Origin: an uncultured Flavobacteriia bacterium
GTDB taxonomy: Bacteria; Bacteroidota; Bacteroidia; Flavobacteriales_D; Crocinitomicaceae
Length of the DNA: 45,378 nucleotides
Direction: 5' to 3'
Assembly (NCBI GenBank): GCA_937975705.1
Contig: CALJTX010000043.1
Location: 1 to 45,378 of the forward strand
Shown: positions 1-6,747 of the stretch, piece after piece
How positions within the stretch are numbered: position 1 is the stretch's first letter
Layout: the number at the start of each line of letters is the position of its first letter
The notes under the pieces: generated by a model
The model's database searches: none
What the model was told of the DNA's origin: nothing
What the model saw: the letters and a program-made list of their open reading frames with translations, nothing else
Made by a program: the position numbers and the translations under genes

Positions 1-412
1 TTTTGTTGATGTTGCCGATTTTGTTCAATGGCAAACGAACGATACGCGCTTGTTCGGCCAAAGCCTGAAGAATTGATTGGCGGATCCACCAAACAGCGTA
101 TGAAATGAATTTGAAACCACGGGTTTCATCGAAGCGTTCTGCCGCTTTGATCAAACCTAAGTTGCCTTCATTGATGAGGTCAGGCAAAGCCAAACCTTGA
201 TTTTGATACTGTTTTGCTACAGAAACTACAAAGCGCAAGTTGGCTTTGGTGAGGCGCTCTAACGCCACGCGGTCTCCGGCTTTGATCTTGCGCGCAAGCT
301 CTACCTCTTCATCAGCGGTAATGAGGTCGACGCGACCAATTTCTTGTAAGTACTTGTCTAAAGATGCGGTCTCTCTGTTGGTGACCTGCTTTGCGATTTT
401 TAACTGCCTCAT
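1..412 (-). CDS. rpoD: RNA polymerase sigma factor RpoD (sigma-A), N-terminal part, runs off the left edge
   Basis: Only the first 137 codons are present; the gene continues beyond base 1. The product begins MRQLKIAKQVTNRE and then goes into region 1.2 (LDKYLQEIGRVDLIT, about residues 18-32) and region 2 (RFVVSVAKQYQNQGL, LPDLINEGNLGLIKA, FISYAVWWIRQSI). Those region 2 segments carry the core-binding and -10-recognition helices of primary sigma factors. There is no acidic region 1.1, which is normal for Bacteroidota sigma-A. The family directs housekeeping transcription, and in this phylum it recognises TTG/TAnnTTTG promoters like those seen elsewhere in the window. The start is the ATG ending at 412. 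No clear -7 box was found just upstream of it. Identification is secure although the gene is partial. Confidence 0.96.
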   Translation of the reverse strand, partial: MRQLKIAKQVTNRETASLDKYLQEIGRVDLITADEEVELARKIKAGDRVALERLTKANLRFVVSVAKQYQNQGLALPDLINEGNLGLIKAAERFDETRGFKFISYAVWWIRQSILQALAEQARIVRLPLNKIGNINK

Positions 413-625
413 ATTTTCTAATTGCCTTCCCTTGTACTGATAAAATGCAGAAAGGTTCGCCTTGAACGCATTTTTTTTTCCTACGTTACAAAGTTTTGAG
501 CCAATGTGCTCTTTTACTGCATATTTTACGGAGTTGAATGAAGATTTTTTTGGGTCTCGGAAGGAATTTCGACCTCTTGATATGGCTCTGTATATACTAA
601 ACCCCTCAATCCGCGTTTGGTTCGT
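413..625. other. Intergenic region between rpoD and the zinc-finger gene
   Basis: These 213 bases separate two divergent genes and must hold the promoters for both. The DNA is AT-rich with a T-run near 471-479. I could not find a convincing TAnnTTTG box on either strand and see no RNA gene or hairpin terminator. The reading frames that cross it do not look like proteins. Confidence 0.5.
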
Positions 626-994
626 ATGGAATTTTACCTTTCTAAACGTTACTGTCGGGAATGTGCGGTGCTGCTCAAAGGACGGAGCGATCAAAAGTTC
701 TGCACGGATCAATGCCGCAACCAATACAACAACCGCAATTATGCCCAAAAATTGGCGCTGCAGCGTCAGATCAATCGGATCTTGGTTCAAAACCAACAAA
801 TTCTGGCGCATTTCCTGCTTGTCGAAAAGCGCAGGCGGGTCTTAGAAATTGATTTGCGTTCGAAGGGCTATCTTTTTGAATACCATACGCACACCAAACA
901 AGCCAAAATGGGGCAACAATATATATTTTGTTACGATTTTGGTTACCTTCGGATCAGCGCTGAACTTGTCTATATTGTTCAGGGTTCATGTTGA
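626..994 (+). CDS. Small zinc-finger protein (CxxC...CxxxC), Bacteroidota conserved
   Basis: A 122-residue protein with an N-terminal treble-clef-like metal site: C10 and C13 (CREC), then C26 and C30 (CTDQC). The motif is followed by the RNQYNN segment typical of small DUF2116-like zinc-ribbon proteins common in Bacteroidota. The middle is basic and probably helical. The C-terminal half (KGYLFEYHTHT, YIFCYDFGYLRI) matches the aromatic tail I recall from this family. The function is not known; a nucleic-acid-binding role is only a guess. A TTG at 617 would extend the protein by three residues, but the ATG at 626 is the better start. The hydrolase gene begins 16 bases after its stop. Confidence 0.75.
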   Translation: MEFYLSKRYCRECAVLLKGRSDQKFCTDQCRNQYNNRNYAQKLALQRQINRILVQNQQILAHFLLVEKRRRVLEIDLRSKGYLFEYHTHTKQAKMGQQYIFCYDFGYLRISAELVYIVQGSC

Positions 995-1010
995 TGATCA
1001 ATTCAAAGCA

Positions 1011-1823
1011 ATGGAACAAAATACGTATATAGCTGCCCACGAAAGAAAAGCACGCTATGCCTTCACACCAACAGAGCCGGCCAAAGAATTGATCGTCTTT
1101 GTGCACGGATTTATGGGATTCATGGATTGGGGCGCCTGGCATTTAGTCAGCGCTTATTTTAATGCCGCCGGTTATGACTTTTGCCGCTTCAACCTCAGCC
1201 ACAACGGCACTACCATTGAGCAACCCACCGAATTTGTAGATCTCGAAGCCTTCGCAAAAAATACGTATTCGTTCGAAGTGTTTGATACACTGAGCCTAAT
1301 AGGTCATTTGGAAGCTACGCACCGTACTTGGGAACGCATTCACCTGATTGGCCACTCCAGAGGAGGCGCAAGCGCTATATTAGCAAGCCAACACTGGAAT
1401 TTTCAGTCTGCGCTTGGAAAAGTATGCACCTGGGCAGGTATTTGCGACATCGAGAGGCGCTTTGCGCAGGGTGCTGACTTACGCGAATGGGAAAAGTCCG
1501 GGACGAGATTTGTCAAAAATGGCCGAACCAATCAAAATTTACCTCAAGAATATGGCTTGTATACAGATTTCTTGGCCAATCGAGACCAATTGGATGTCCT
1601 GCATGCCGCAACTTTGCTAGCTCAACGATTACACGTTTTTCATGGAGACAACGACCTTTCAGTGCCGTTATCGGAGGCTTATGAGTTGGCAGCAGCGTCG
1701 GGGACGCAAGTGACGGAAATTAGTGGCGCTGATCATGTTTTTGGGGCGCAACACCCGTGGGATAAACAAGAAATGCCGCCGCACTTGAGTGAATTGTGCG
1801 CGCGTACGCTAGAGATATTATAA
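1011..1823 (+). CDS. Alpha/beta-hydrolase fold protein
   Basis: A 270-residue serine hydrolase of the alpha/beta fold. The oxyanion-hole region HGFMGF lies at about residues 32-37. The nucleophile elbow is GHSRGG with Ser116. The acid is probably D213 or D215 in HGDND, and the catalytic His is H242 in GADHVF. It has no signal peptide, so it should be cytoplasmic. The substrate cannot be told from sequence; small esters or acyl compounds are typical for the fold. The reading frame is open further upstream to 849, but that stretch overlaps the zinc-finger gene and is out of family. The ATG at 1011, beginning MEQNTYIAAHE, is the likely start. A hairpin terminator follows the stop directly. Confidence 0.85.
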   Translation: MEQNTYIAAHERKARYAFTPTEPAKELIVFVHGFMGFMDWGAWHLVSAYFNAAGYDFCRFNLSHNGTTIEQPTEFVDLEAFAKNTYSFEVFDTLSLIGHLEATHRTWERIHLIGHSRGGASAILASQHWNFQSALGKVCTWAGICDIERRFAQGADLREWEKSGTRFVKNGRTNQNLPQEYGLYTDFLANRDQLDVLHAATLLAQRLHVFHGDNDLSVPLSEAYELAAASGTQVTEISGADHVFGAQHPWDKQEMPPHLSELCARTLEIL

Positions 1824-1826
1824 AAC

Positions 1827-1855
1827 AAAAAAGCCAGTAAAATTACTGGCTTTTT
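1827..1855. terminator. Bidirectional intrinsic terminator between the hydrolase gene and tRNA-His
   Basis: A perfect 10-bp stem (AAGCCAGTAA / TTACTGGCTT, 1831-1840 with 1843-1852) has a two-base loop and is flanked by A and T runs, so it has a U-tract on both strands. It lies 3 bases after the hydrolase stop and 3 bases beyond the encoded CCA end of the minus-strand tRNA, so it can serve both. Confidence 0.9.
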
Positions 1856-1858
1856 GCT

Positions 1859-1936
<78 letters not shown>

Positions 1937-2050
1937 ATTTTGGTGGGTGCAAATATACAAAATCTTCTTGATATTTAAAATGTGCTTTAGTAAAATGGCA
2001 ATAATTCTATGCGTAATTTCGCAAGCAAACAAATCAAGACCTCAGCATTT

Positions 2051-2656
2051 ATGCAAACTCAAGACCTCTTTACAAGCGAATTAGTGGCACAAGCCATGAG
2101 CTACAATGGCTATATGCAACTTTCAGAACAACTCGTTGCCGAAGAACGCACAAGTGGGCCCAACCAAAGCGCGCCATATGTGCATTATACGAAACTCAAC
2201 TTTCAGCGCATGAAGCGCCTCAATAAAACCGTTGAAGTTCCTGCTCAGCTAACAAAACTACTACAGCAAAAAGCCACTAACTGGAGATGGATGACCATCA
2301 CAGAACCATGGTGCGGTGATGCCGCGCAGTGTGTACCAGTGATTGAAAAATTGGCTTTAGCCGCTGGTGGCGTGGAAACGCTTTATATTTTGCGCGACGA
2401 ACACCCAACCGTAATGGACGCTTATCTTACCAATGGCGGCCGTGCCATTCCAAAATTGATTTGCCTAGATGAAAAAGGGGCGGAAGTATTTACGTGGGGC
2501 CCTCGCCCTGCCGTCATTCAAGAAGTCATGAATCGCTTGAAGGCCGACGGCGTAACCGAAATTTCGGAAATTGTAGAGGCCATTCAAAAAGCCTACAACG
2601 ACGACAAACAAAACGGAATTTACCAAGAATTCGAAGCGCTGCTTCAACAATTGTAG
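2051..2656 (+). CDS. Thioredoxin-fold family protein
   Basis: A 201-residue cytoplasmic protein of the thioredoxin-like group common in Bacteroidota (Thioredoxin_9 type). The active-site region follows a beta strand (WMTITEPWCGDAAQC). It has C88 and C94 in a CxxxxxC arrangement instead of the classic CxxC, so disulfide chemistry may differ from ordinary thioredoxin. The cis-proline segment is visible as GGRAIPKLICLD, and the N-terminal part (LNFQRMKRLNKT) is typical of the family. The frame is open to an ATG at 2009, but the ATG at 2051 fits the family's usual N-terminus better. It stands alone, between tRNA-His and a convergent terminator. Confidence 0.8.
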   Translation: MQTQDLFTSELVAQAMSYNGYMQLSEQLVAEERTSGPNQSAPYVHYTKLNFQRMKRLNKTVEVPAQLTKLLQQKATNWRWMTITEPWCGDAAQCVPVIEKLALAAGGVETLYILRDEHPTVMDAYLTNGGRAIPKLICLDEKGAEVFTWGPRPAVIQEVMNRLKADGVTEISEIVEAIQKAYNDDKQNGIYQEFEALLQQL

Positions 2657-2672
2657 TTGCAACATACACCAT

Positions 2673-2704
2673 AAAAAAGGGGCTCCAACTGGAGCCCCTT
2701 TTTT
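2673..2704. terminator. Bidirectional intrinsic terminator
   Basis: A GC-rich 9-bp perfect stem (GGGGCTCCA / TGGAGCCCC, 2679-2687 with 2690-2698) has an A-run before it and a T-run after it. It lies between the convergent thioredoxin-fold gene and hppD and can end both transcripts. Confidence 0.93.
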
Positions 2705-2723
2705 GAATCAATTCATTTGAAAA

Positions 2724-3884
2724 TTAAAGCGTGCCGCGGTTTTCTTGCTCGCGCTCAATGGCTTCAAATAGTGCTTTGAAATTTCCTTTACCAAAAGATT
2801 GCGCTCCTTTTCTTTGGATAATTTCAAAGAACATTGTGGGGCGGTCTACTACTGGTTTGGTGAATAACTGCAACAAATAACCTTCGTCGTCGCGGTCAAT
2901 GAGAATGCCGTGCGACTTCAAGAGCTCGACGTCTTCGTCTATCTGACCCACGCGCTCCAATAAATCTTCGTAATAGGTTTCTGGTACATATAAAAATTCT
3001 ACGCCGCGGTCGCGCATGGCAGATACGGTTTCTACAATATTGTTGGTAGCTACCGCGATGTGCTGTACACCCGGGCCGTTGTAAAAGTCGATGTATTCTT
3101 CGATTTGTGATTTTTTCTTGCCCTCTGCAGGCTCATTGATCGGGAATTTGATACGGCCATTGCCATTAGACATCACTTTAGACATCAAGGCGGTGTAGTC
3201 TGTAGAAATATCGTTGTCGTCGAAAGAAACGATTTGGGCAAAACCCATCACTTTTCCGTAGAACTCCACCCAGTCGTTCATTTCATTCCAACCGACGTTG
3301 CCCACCATGTGGTCAATAAATTTGAGACCTACAGGCGCTGGGTTGTAATGAGACTCCCATTTTTTATATCCAGGCAAGAAGACCCCATTGTAGCTATGGC
3401 GCTCCACAAAAATATGTACGGTTTCGCCGTAAGTATAAATACCTGAGCGCACCACCCAACCATTTTCGTCTTCTTCACGGGTTGGTTCCATATAAGGCTT
3501 GGCGCCTCTTTTGGTAGTTTCTTCAAATGCTTTGGTGGCATCTTCTACCCAAAGGGCTACAACTTTGACGCCGTCGCCGTGTTTGTTGATGTGCGCATTG
3601 AGTTCGCCGCCTTCTGTTAAAGGCGTGGTAAGCACCAAGCGAATTTTATCTTGCTTGAGCACATAAGAAACGCGGTCTTTGACGCCGGTCTCGAGGCCTG
3701 CATAGGCTTCTGACTGGAAACCAAAAGCAGTTTTGTAATAGTGTGCACTTTGCTTGGCATTGCCAACGTAAAGCTCGACGTAGTCGGTGCCTAAAAGCGG
3801 AAGGAAATCTTCGGCGTCGTGAAATATTTTCTCTAGACTGTAGTCTGTATTTTGGATGTCTTTTAGATTTTTGATCTCTGCCAT
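2724..3884 (-). CDS. hppD: 4-hydroxyphenylpyruvate dioxygenase
   Basis: A 386-residue iron(II) dioxygenase that converts 4-hydroxyphenylpyruvate to homogentisate, the second step of tyrosine breakdown. Two vicinal-oxygen-chelate domains are visible, at about residues 30-160 and 185-365. The iron ligands are H192 (IDHMVGNVG), H275 (VQHIAVAT) and E354 (MFFEIIQRKG). The C-terminal signature GNFKALFEAIE closes the active site. It lies 39 bases downstream of hmgA on the same strand, so the two steps are probably co-expressed. The enzyme for the later step, fumarylacetoacetase, is not in the window. The length is normal for the family. Confidence 0.97.
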   Translation of the reverse strand: MAEIKNLKDIQNTDYSLEKIFHDAEDFLPLLGTDYVELYVGNAKQSAHYYKTAFGFQSEAYAGLETGVKDRVSYVLKQDKIRLVLTTPLTEGGELNAHINKHGDGVKVVALWVEDATKAFEETTKRGAKPYMEPTREEDENGWVVRSGIYTYGETVHIFVERHSYNGVFLPGYKKWESHYNPAPVGLKFIDHMVGNVGWNEMNDWVEFYGKVMGFAQIVSFDDNDISTDYTALMSKVMSNGNGRIKFPINEPAEGKKKSQIEEYIDFYNGPGVQHIAVATNNIVETVSAMRDRGVEFLYVPETYYEDLLERVGQIDEDVELLKSHGILIDRDDEGYLLQLFTKPVVDRPTMFFEIIQRKGAQSFGKGNFKALFEAIEREQENRGTL

Positions 3885-3900
3885 TTTGTTGATTTTAAGT

Positions 3901-3908
3901 CAAAATTA
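3901..3908 (-). promoter_or_regulatory. Possible -7 box upstream of hppD
   Basis: TAATTTTG on the minus strand matches TAnnTTTG and lies 16 bases before the hppD start, in the short hmgA-hppD gap. No clear -33 TTG stands at the right distance, so it may be chance or only a weak internal promoter. Confidence 0.3.
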
Positions 3909-3923
3909 GGGATTAAAAGCGAG

Positions 3924-5081
3924 TTAGTGCTGCCATGAGAACATGTAGTCTGGCAATTCCATTTCCAAACCGCGCTTGGTGAGCGAGAGCGGCTTGAAGG
4001 TATCGACCATAACAGCCAATTCTTCAGTTTCTTTTTTGCCGATACTGCGCTCGTAGGCACCTGGATGCGGGCCGTGTGGAATGCCTGCTGGGTGCAATGT
4101 AATTTGGCCTTTTTCGATGTTGTTGCGGCTCATGAAATCGCCGTCGACATAATACAACACCTCATCAGAATCTATGTTGGAATGGTTATAAGGTGCCGGA
4201 ATGGCATCTGGATGGTAGTCGTAGAGGCGCGGCACGAATGAACAGACCACAAATGCGGCAGTTTCGAACGTTTGGTGCACTGGTGGTGGTTGGTGCACGC
4301 GACCCGTAATTGGTTCAAAATCGTGGATTGAAAACGCATACGGATAGTTGTAGCCATCCCAACCTACTACATTAAAAGGATGGTGCGCATAAGTGTAGTC
4401 GTAGAGCACATCTTGTTTTTTGATGCGGATCAGAAAATCGCCTTCTTCGTTGTGTGTTTCGAGTTCATGCGGTGGGCGGATGTCGCGCTCACAAAAAGGT
4501 GAATGCTCTAGCAGCTGACCAAACCAATTGCGGTAGCGCTTTGGTGTGTAGACCGGATGAAAAGACTGGATGATAAACAAGCGGTTGTTTTCATCGTTGA
4601 ATTCAAGTTGATAGATCATGCCGCGCGGAATCACGAGGTAGTCTCCGTAGGCAAAATCGATGTTGCCCATTTGGGTGCGCAATTTGCCAGAGCCTTTGTG
4701 GATAAAAATGATTTCATCGGCATCGGCATTTTTGTAGAAATAATCTTTCATGCTTTGCGAAGGTGCAGCAAGTTCCAGATACACATCAGAATTGACCAAA
4801 ACCGGAACCCTACTTTCTACATAATCGGCAGCTGGTTTGAGGTCAAAACCTCTGAAACTGCGCATGAGCATATTTTTTTGAATGCCAATTTCTGGCGCGA
4901 TGTTCGTTTGAGCGCCAATAGACTTGACAACCGTTGGCGGCTGGATATGATACAACAAAGCGGACATGCCGTCAAAACCAATGGTACCGAAGAGTTGCTC
5001 GTGGTAAATAGAGCCGTCTGGTTGGCGAAAAACGGTGTGTCGTTTGTGTGGAATTTGTCCGAGCTTGTGATAAAAAGACAT
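3924..5081 (-). CDS. hmgA: Homogentisate 1,2-dioxygenase
   Basis: A 385-residue cupin-fold iron dioxygenase that opens the homogentisate ring to maleylacetoacetate. The family start YHKLGQIPHKRHT is present. The likely metal ligands are H300 and E307 (YNHSNIDSDEVLYY) and H336 (PAGIPHGPHPG). It is somewhat shorter than the roughly 430-residue proteobacterial enzymes, as is usual in Bacteroidota. It is first of the hmgA-hppD pair, although its product acts after HppD. A TAnnTTTG box with a -33 TTG lies about 20 bases upstream. Confidence 0.95.
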   Translation of the reverse strand: MSFYHKLGQIPHKRHTVFRQPDGSIYHEQLFGTIGFDGMSALLYHIQPPTVVKSIGAQTNIAPEIGIQKNMLMRSFRGFDLKPAADYVESRVPVLVNSDVYLELAAPSQSMKDYFYKNADADEIIFIHKGSGKLRTQMGNIDFAYGDYLVIPRGMIYQLEFNDENNRLFIIQSFHPVYTPKRYRNWFGQLLEHSPFCERDIRPPHELETHNEEGDFLIRIKKQDVLYDYTYAHHPFNVVGWDGYNYPYAFSIHDFEPITGRVHQPPPVHQTFETAAFVVCSFVPRLYDYHPDAIPAPYNHSNIDSDEVLYYVDGDFMSRNNIEKGQITLHPAGIPHGPHPGAYERSIGKKETEELAVMVDTFKPLSLTKRGLEMELPDYMFSWQH

Positions 5082-5101
5082 GTTTTATAGTTTTACAAAG
5101 A

Positions 5102-5128
5102 CAAAACTAAACCAATACGCGAATCCAA
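5102..5128 (-). promoter_or_regulatory. Bacteroidota-type promoter for hmgA
   Basis: On the minus strand a TTG (5126-5128) is followed after 16 bases by TAGTTTTG (5102-5109), which fits the phylum's -33/-7 pattern. It lies 20 bases before the hmgA ATG, in the gap shared with the divergent tdh gene. Confidence 0.55.
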
Positions 5129-5151
5129 GAAATGATTTTGGTCAGTTTTCG

Positions 5152-5159
5152 TATTTTTG
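5152..5159 (+). promoter_or_regulatory. -7 box for the threonine dehydrogenase gene
   Basis: TATTTTTG matches TAnnTTTG and lies 21 bases before the ATG at 5181. The nearest upstream TTG (5138-5140) is closer than the usual spacing, so the -33 element is unclear. Confidence 0.45.
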
Positions 5160-5180
5160 TCTTTACATCAAATCAACACT

Positions 5181-6116
5181 ATGTCAAAAATATTGGTACT
5201 CGGTTCATGTGGTCAGATTGGAACCGAACTCGTTTTAACGCTCCGTTCAAAATACGGAAATCAAACAGTTATTGCCGCAGACCTTCGCGATGAATGCCCT
5301 GCTATCCTCCAAAATGGCCCGTACATCCAACTAGATGCCCTTCAAAGAGAAAGTGTTCGTTCCTATATCATTGAACAAAAAATCACCGAAGTCTATTTGC
5401 TTGCTGCCTTACTTTCAGCCACGGCCGAGAAAAACCCAGATTTTGCATGGAAGCTCAATATGGAGGGGCTCTTTACCATTCTCGATCTTGCCAAAGAAGG
5501 ATACCTTAAGAAAATATTTTGGCCGAGTTCCATTGCTGTATTTGGCCCCACCACCCCTGCCGACAACACACCGCAGCACACCATTATGGAACCAACTACC
5601 GTTTACGGGATTTCCAAACAAGCTGGTGAACGTTGGTGTGAATACTACCACAACAAATTTGGCGTTGACGTGCGCAGCATCCGCTACCCAGGCCTGATTT
5701 CTTATAAAAGCCTACCCGGCGGCGGCACCACAGACTACGCCGTGGATATTTTTTACAAAGCAAAAGAGGAAGGGAAATTCTCTTGCTTTTTGAGTGCCGA
5801 AACCAAGCTCCCCATGATGTTCATGGACGATGCCATCCGTGCTACCATAGAATTAATGGAAGCGCCCGCCGAACAAATTCAAATTCGCTCGGCATATAAC
5901 TTAGCGGGCTGCAGCTTTACACCCGCAGAACTTGCCCGAGAGATTCAAGTCCTACAACCTGCTTTTCAAATCGACTACGCTCCGGATTTCCGTCAGGCAA
6001 TCGCAGACAGCTGGCCCAATTCCATCGACGATAGCGCTGCCCAAAAAGACTGGGGCTGGAAAGCACAGTTTGACACCAAAGCAATGGTGAAAGTGATGTT
6101 GGAGAATGTAAAATAG
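5181..6116 (+). CDS. tdh: L-threonine 3-dehydrogenase, SDR/epimerase type
   Basis: A 311-residue NAD-dependent protein of the extended short-chain dehydrogenase/epimerase family, close to the flavobacterial threonine dehydrogenases rather than the zinc type. The Rossmann motif is at the N-terminus (LVLGSCGQIGTE, about residues 5-16). The catalytic Ser lies near 116-117 (FWPSSIAVFG), and the Y142-x3-K146 pair is in VYGISKQAGE. The C-terminal half carries the TDH-like segments YPGLISYKS, GGGTTDYAVDIFY and LPMMFMDDAIRATIELM. It should oxidise L-threonine to 2-amino-3-ketobutyrate, which a separate ligase (not in the window) turns into glycine. The ATG at 5181 is chosen because the Rossmann strand starts straight after it. 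Confidence 0.88.
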   Translation: MSKILVLGSCGQIGTELVLTLRSKYGNQTVIAADLRDECPAILQNGPYIQLDALQRESVRSYIIEQKITEVYLLAALLSATAEKNPDFAWKLNMEGLFTILDLAKEGYLKKIFWPSSIAVFGPTTPADNTPQHTIMEPTTVYGISKQAGERWCEYYHNKFGVDVRSIRYPGLISYKSLPGGGTTDYAVDIFYKAKEEGKFSCFLSAETKLPMMFMDDAIRATIELMEAPAEQIQIRSAYNLAGCSFTPAELAREIQVLQPAFQIDYAPDFRQAIADSWPNSIDDSAAQKDWGWKAQFDTKAMVKVMLENVK

Positions 6117-6148
6117 AGTTTTTCTATAGGAAGAATAGAAAAAATTTA

Positions 6149-6223
6149 TTGTTTTGTTTAAACTTTTTCTTGTTTTGTTAAACAATTTATGTTTAACTTT
6201 ATCTCGTAATTGTTAAACAAAAC
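6149..6223. promoter_or_regulatory. Repeat array upstream of the sigma factor/carotenoid operon, probable operator and promoter
   Basis: An AT-rich leader holds at least four related elements. TTGTTTTGTTTAAAC at 6149-6163 and TTGTTTTGTTAAAC at 6170-6183 form a direct repeat starting exactly 21 bases apart. TGTTTAAC is at 6190-6197. The near-palindrome TTGTTAAACAA occurs twice, at 6175-6185 and 6210-6220. A possible -7 box, TAACTTTA (6194-6201), overlaps the third element. The pattern suggests a regulator or alternative sigma factor binding here. Which protein binds cannot be read from the window. Confidence 0.6.
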
Positions 6224-6231
6224 TAAACGCC

Positions 6232-6744
6232 ATGTCAACAATCGAATTCAATGAAGCTTTAATTGGTCTAGAGAACAACCTGCAATCTTTTGCCTTGTCT
6301 TTTACCCGAAACCGAGAAGACGCAAGGGATTTGACCCAAGAGACCATGCTCAAAGCAATTACCTATCGCAACTATTATACACCGCAAACCAATTTTAAGG
6401 CTTGGGTTTTCACAATTATGCGTAACTTGTTCATCAATCAGTACCGCAGAAGAGTAAAATCGGGTGCCATCTTCGACCACAGCAAAGAAGTTTTCTTGGT
6501 CGGAAACATCCACAGCCACGAAGACAGCGCAATAGAAAAAATTGGTGTCAAAGACATCAACAGACAAATCAACCAATTAGGAGAGGAGTATCAAACACCT
6601 TTTGAAATGCATTTTGAAGGGTTCAAATACAAAGAGATCGCAGACAAACTCGGTATTCCAATCGGAACAGTGAAAAGCCGGATTTTCATCGCCAGAAAAA
6701 AGCTGATGGAAGCATTACCGGAATTCGCATTTTCGGCAAATTAA
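6232..6744 (+). CDS. ECF-type RNA polymerase sigma factor leading the carotenoid operon
   Basis: A 170-residue sigma-70 family protein with only regions 2 and 4. Region 2 shows NREDARDLTQETMLKA (about residues 26-41) and FKAWVFTIMRNLFINQYRR. Region 4 shows the helix-turn-helix YKEIADKLGIPIGTVKSR (about 135-152). The linker contains HSHEDS. Such factors redirect polymerase to stress promoters. Here it is three bases upstream of crtI, so it probably controls or amplifies its own carotenoid/photolyase operon. No anti-sigma factor gene is next to it, so how it is switched on is open. The repeats just upstream are the natural candidates for its own regulation. Confidence 0.9.
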   Translation: MSTIEFNEALIGLENNLQSFALSFTRNREDARDLTQETMLKAITYRNYYTPQTNFKAWVFTIMRNLFINQYRRRVKSGAIFDHSKEVFLVGNIHSHEDSAIEKIGVKDINRQINQLGEEYQTPFEMHFEGFKYKEIADKLGIPIGTVKSRIFIARKKLMEALPEFAFSAN

Positions 6745-6747
6745 TTT

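Noticed and set aside
462..845. 127-codon plus-strand frame overlapping the small zinc-finger gene
   Set aside because: The zinc-finger frame with four placed cysteines is the real gene; this one is out of frame with it and looks random.
4557..5090. 177-codon plus-strand frame opposite hmgA
   Set aside because: Wholly inside a secure hmgA gene on the other strand, with no start signal and no motif.
6232..6744. Full-length housekeeping sigma factor
   Set aside because: The protein has only regions 2 and 4 and 170 residues, so it is an ECF-type factor; the housekeeping one is rpoD at the left edge.
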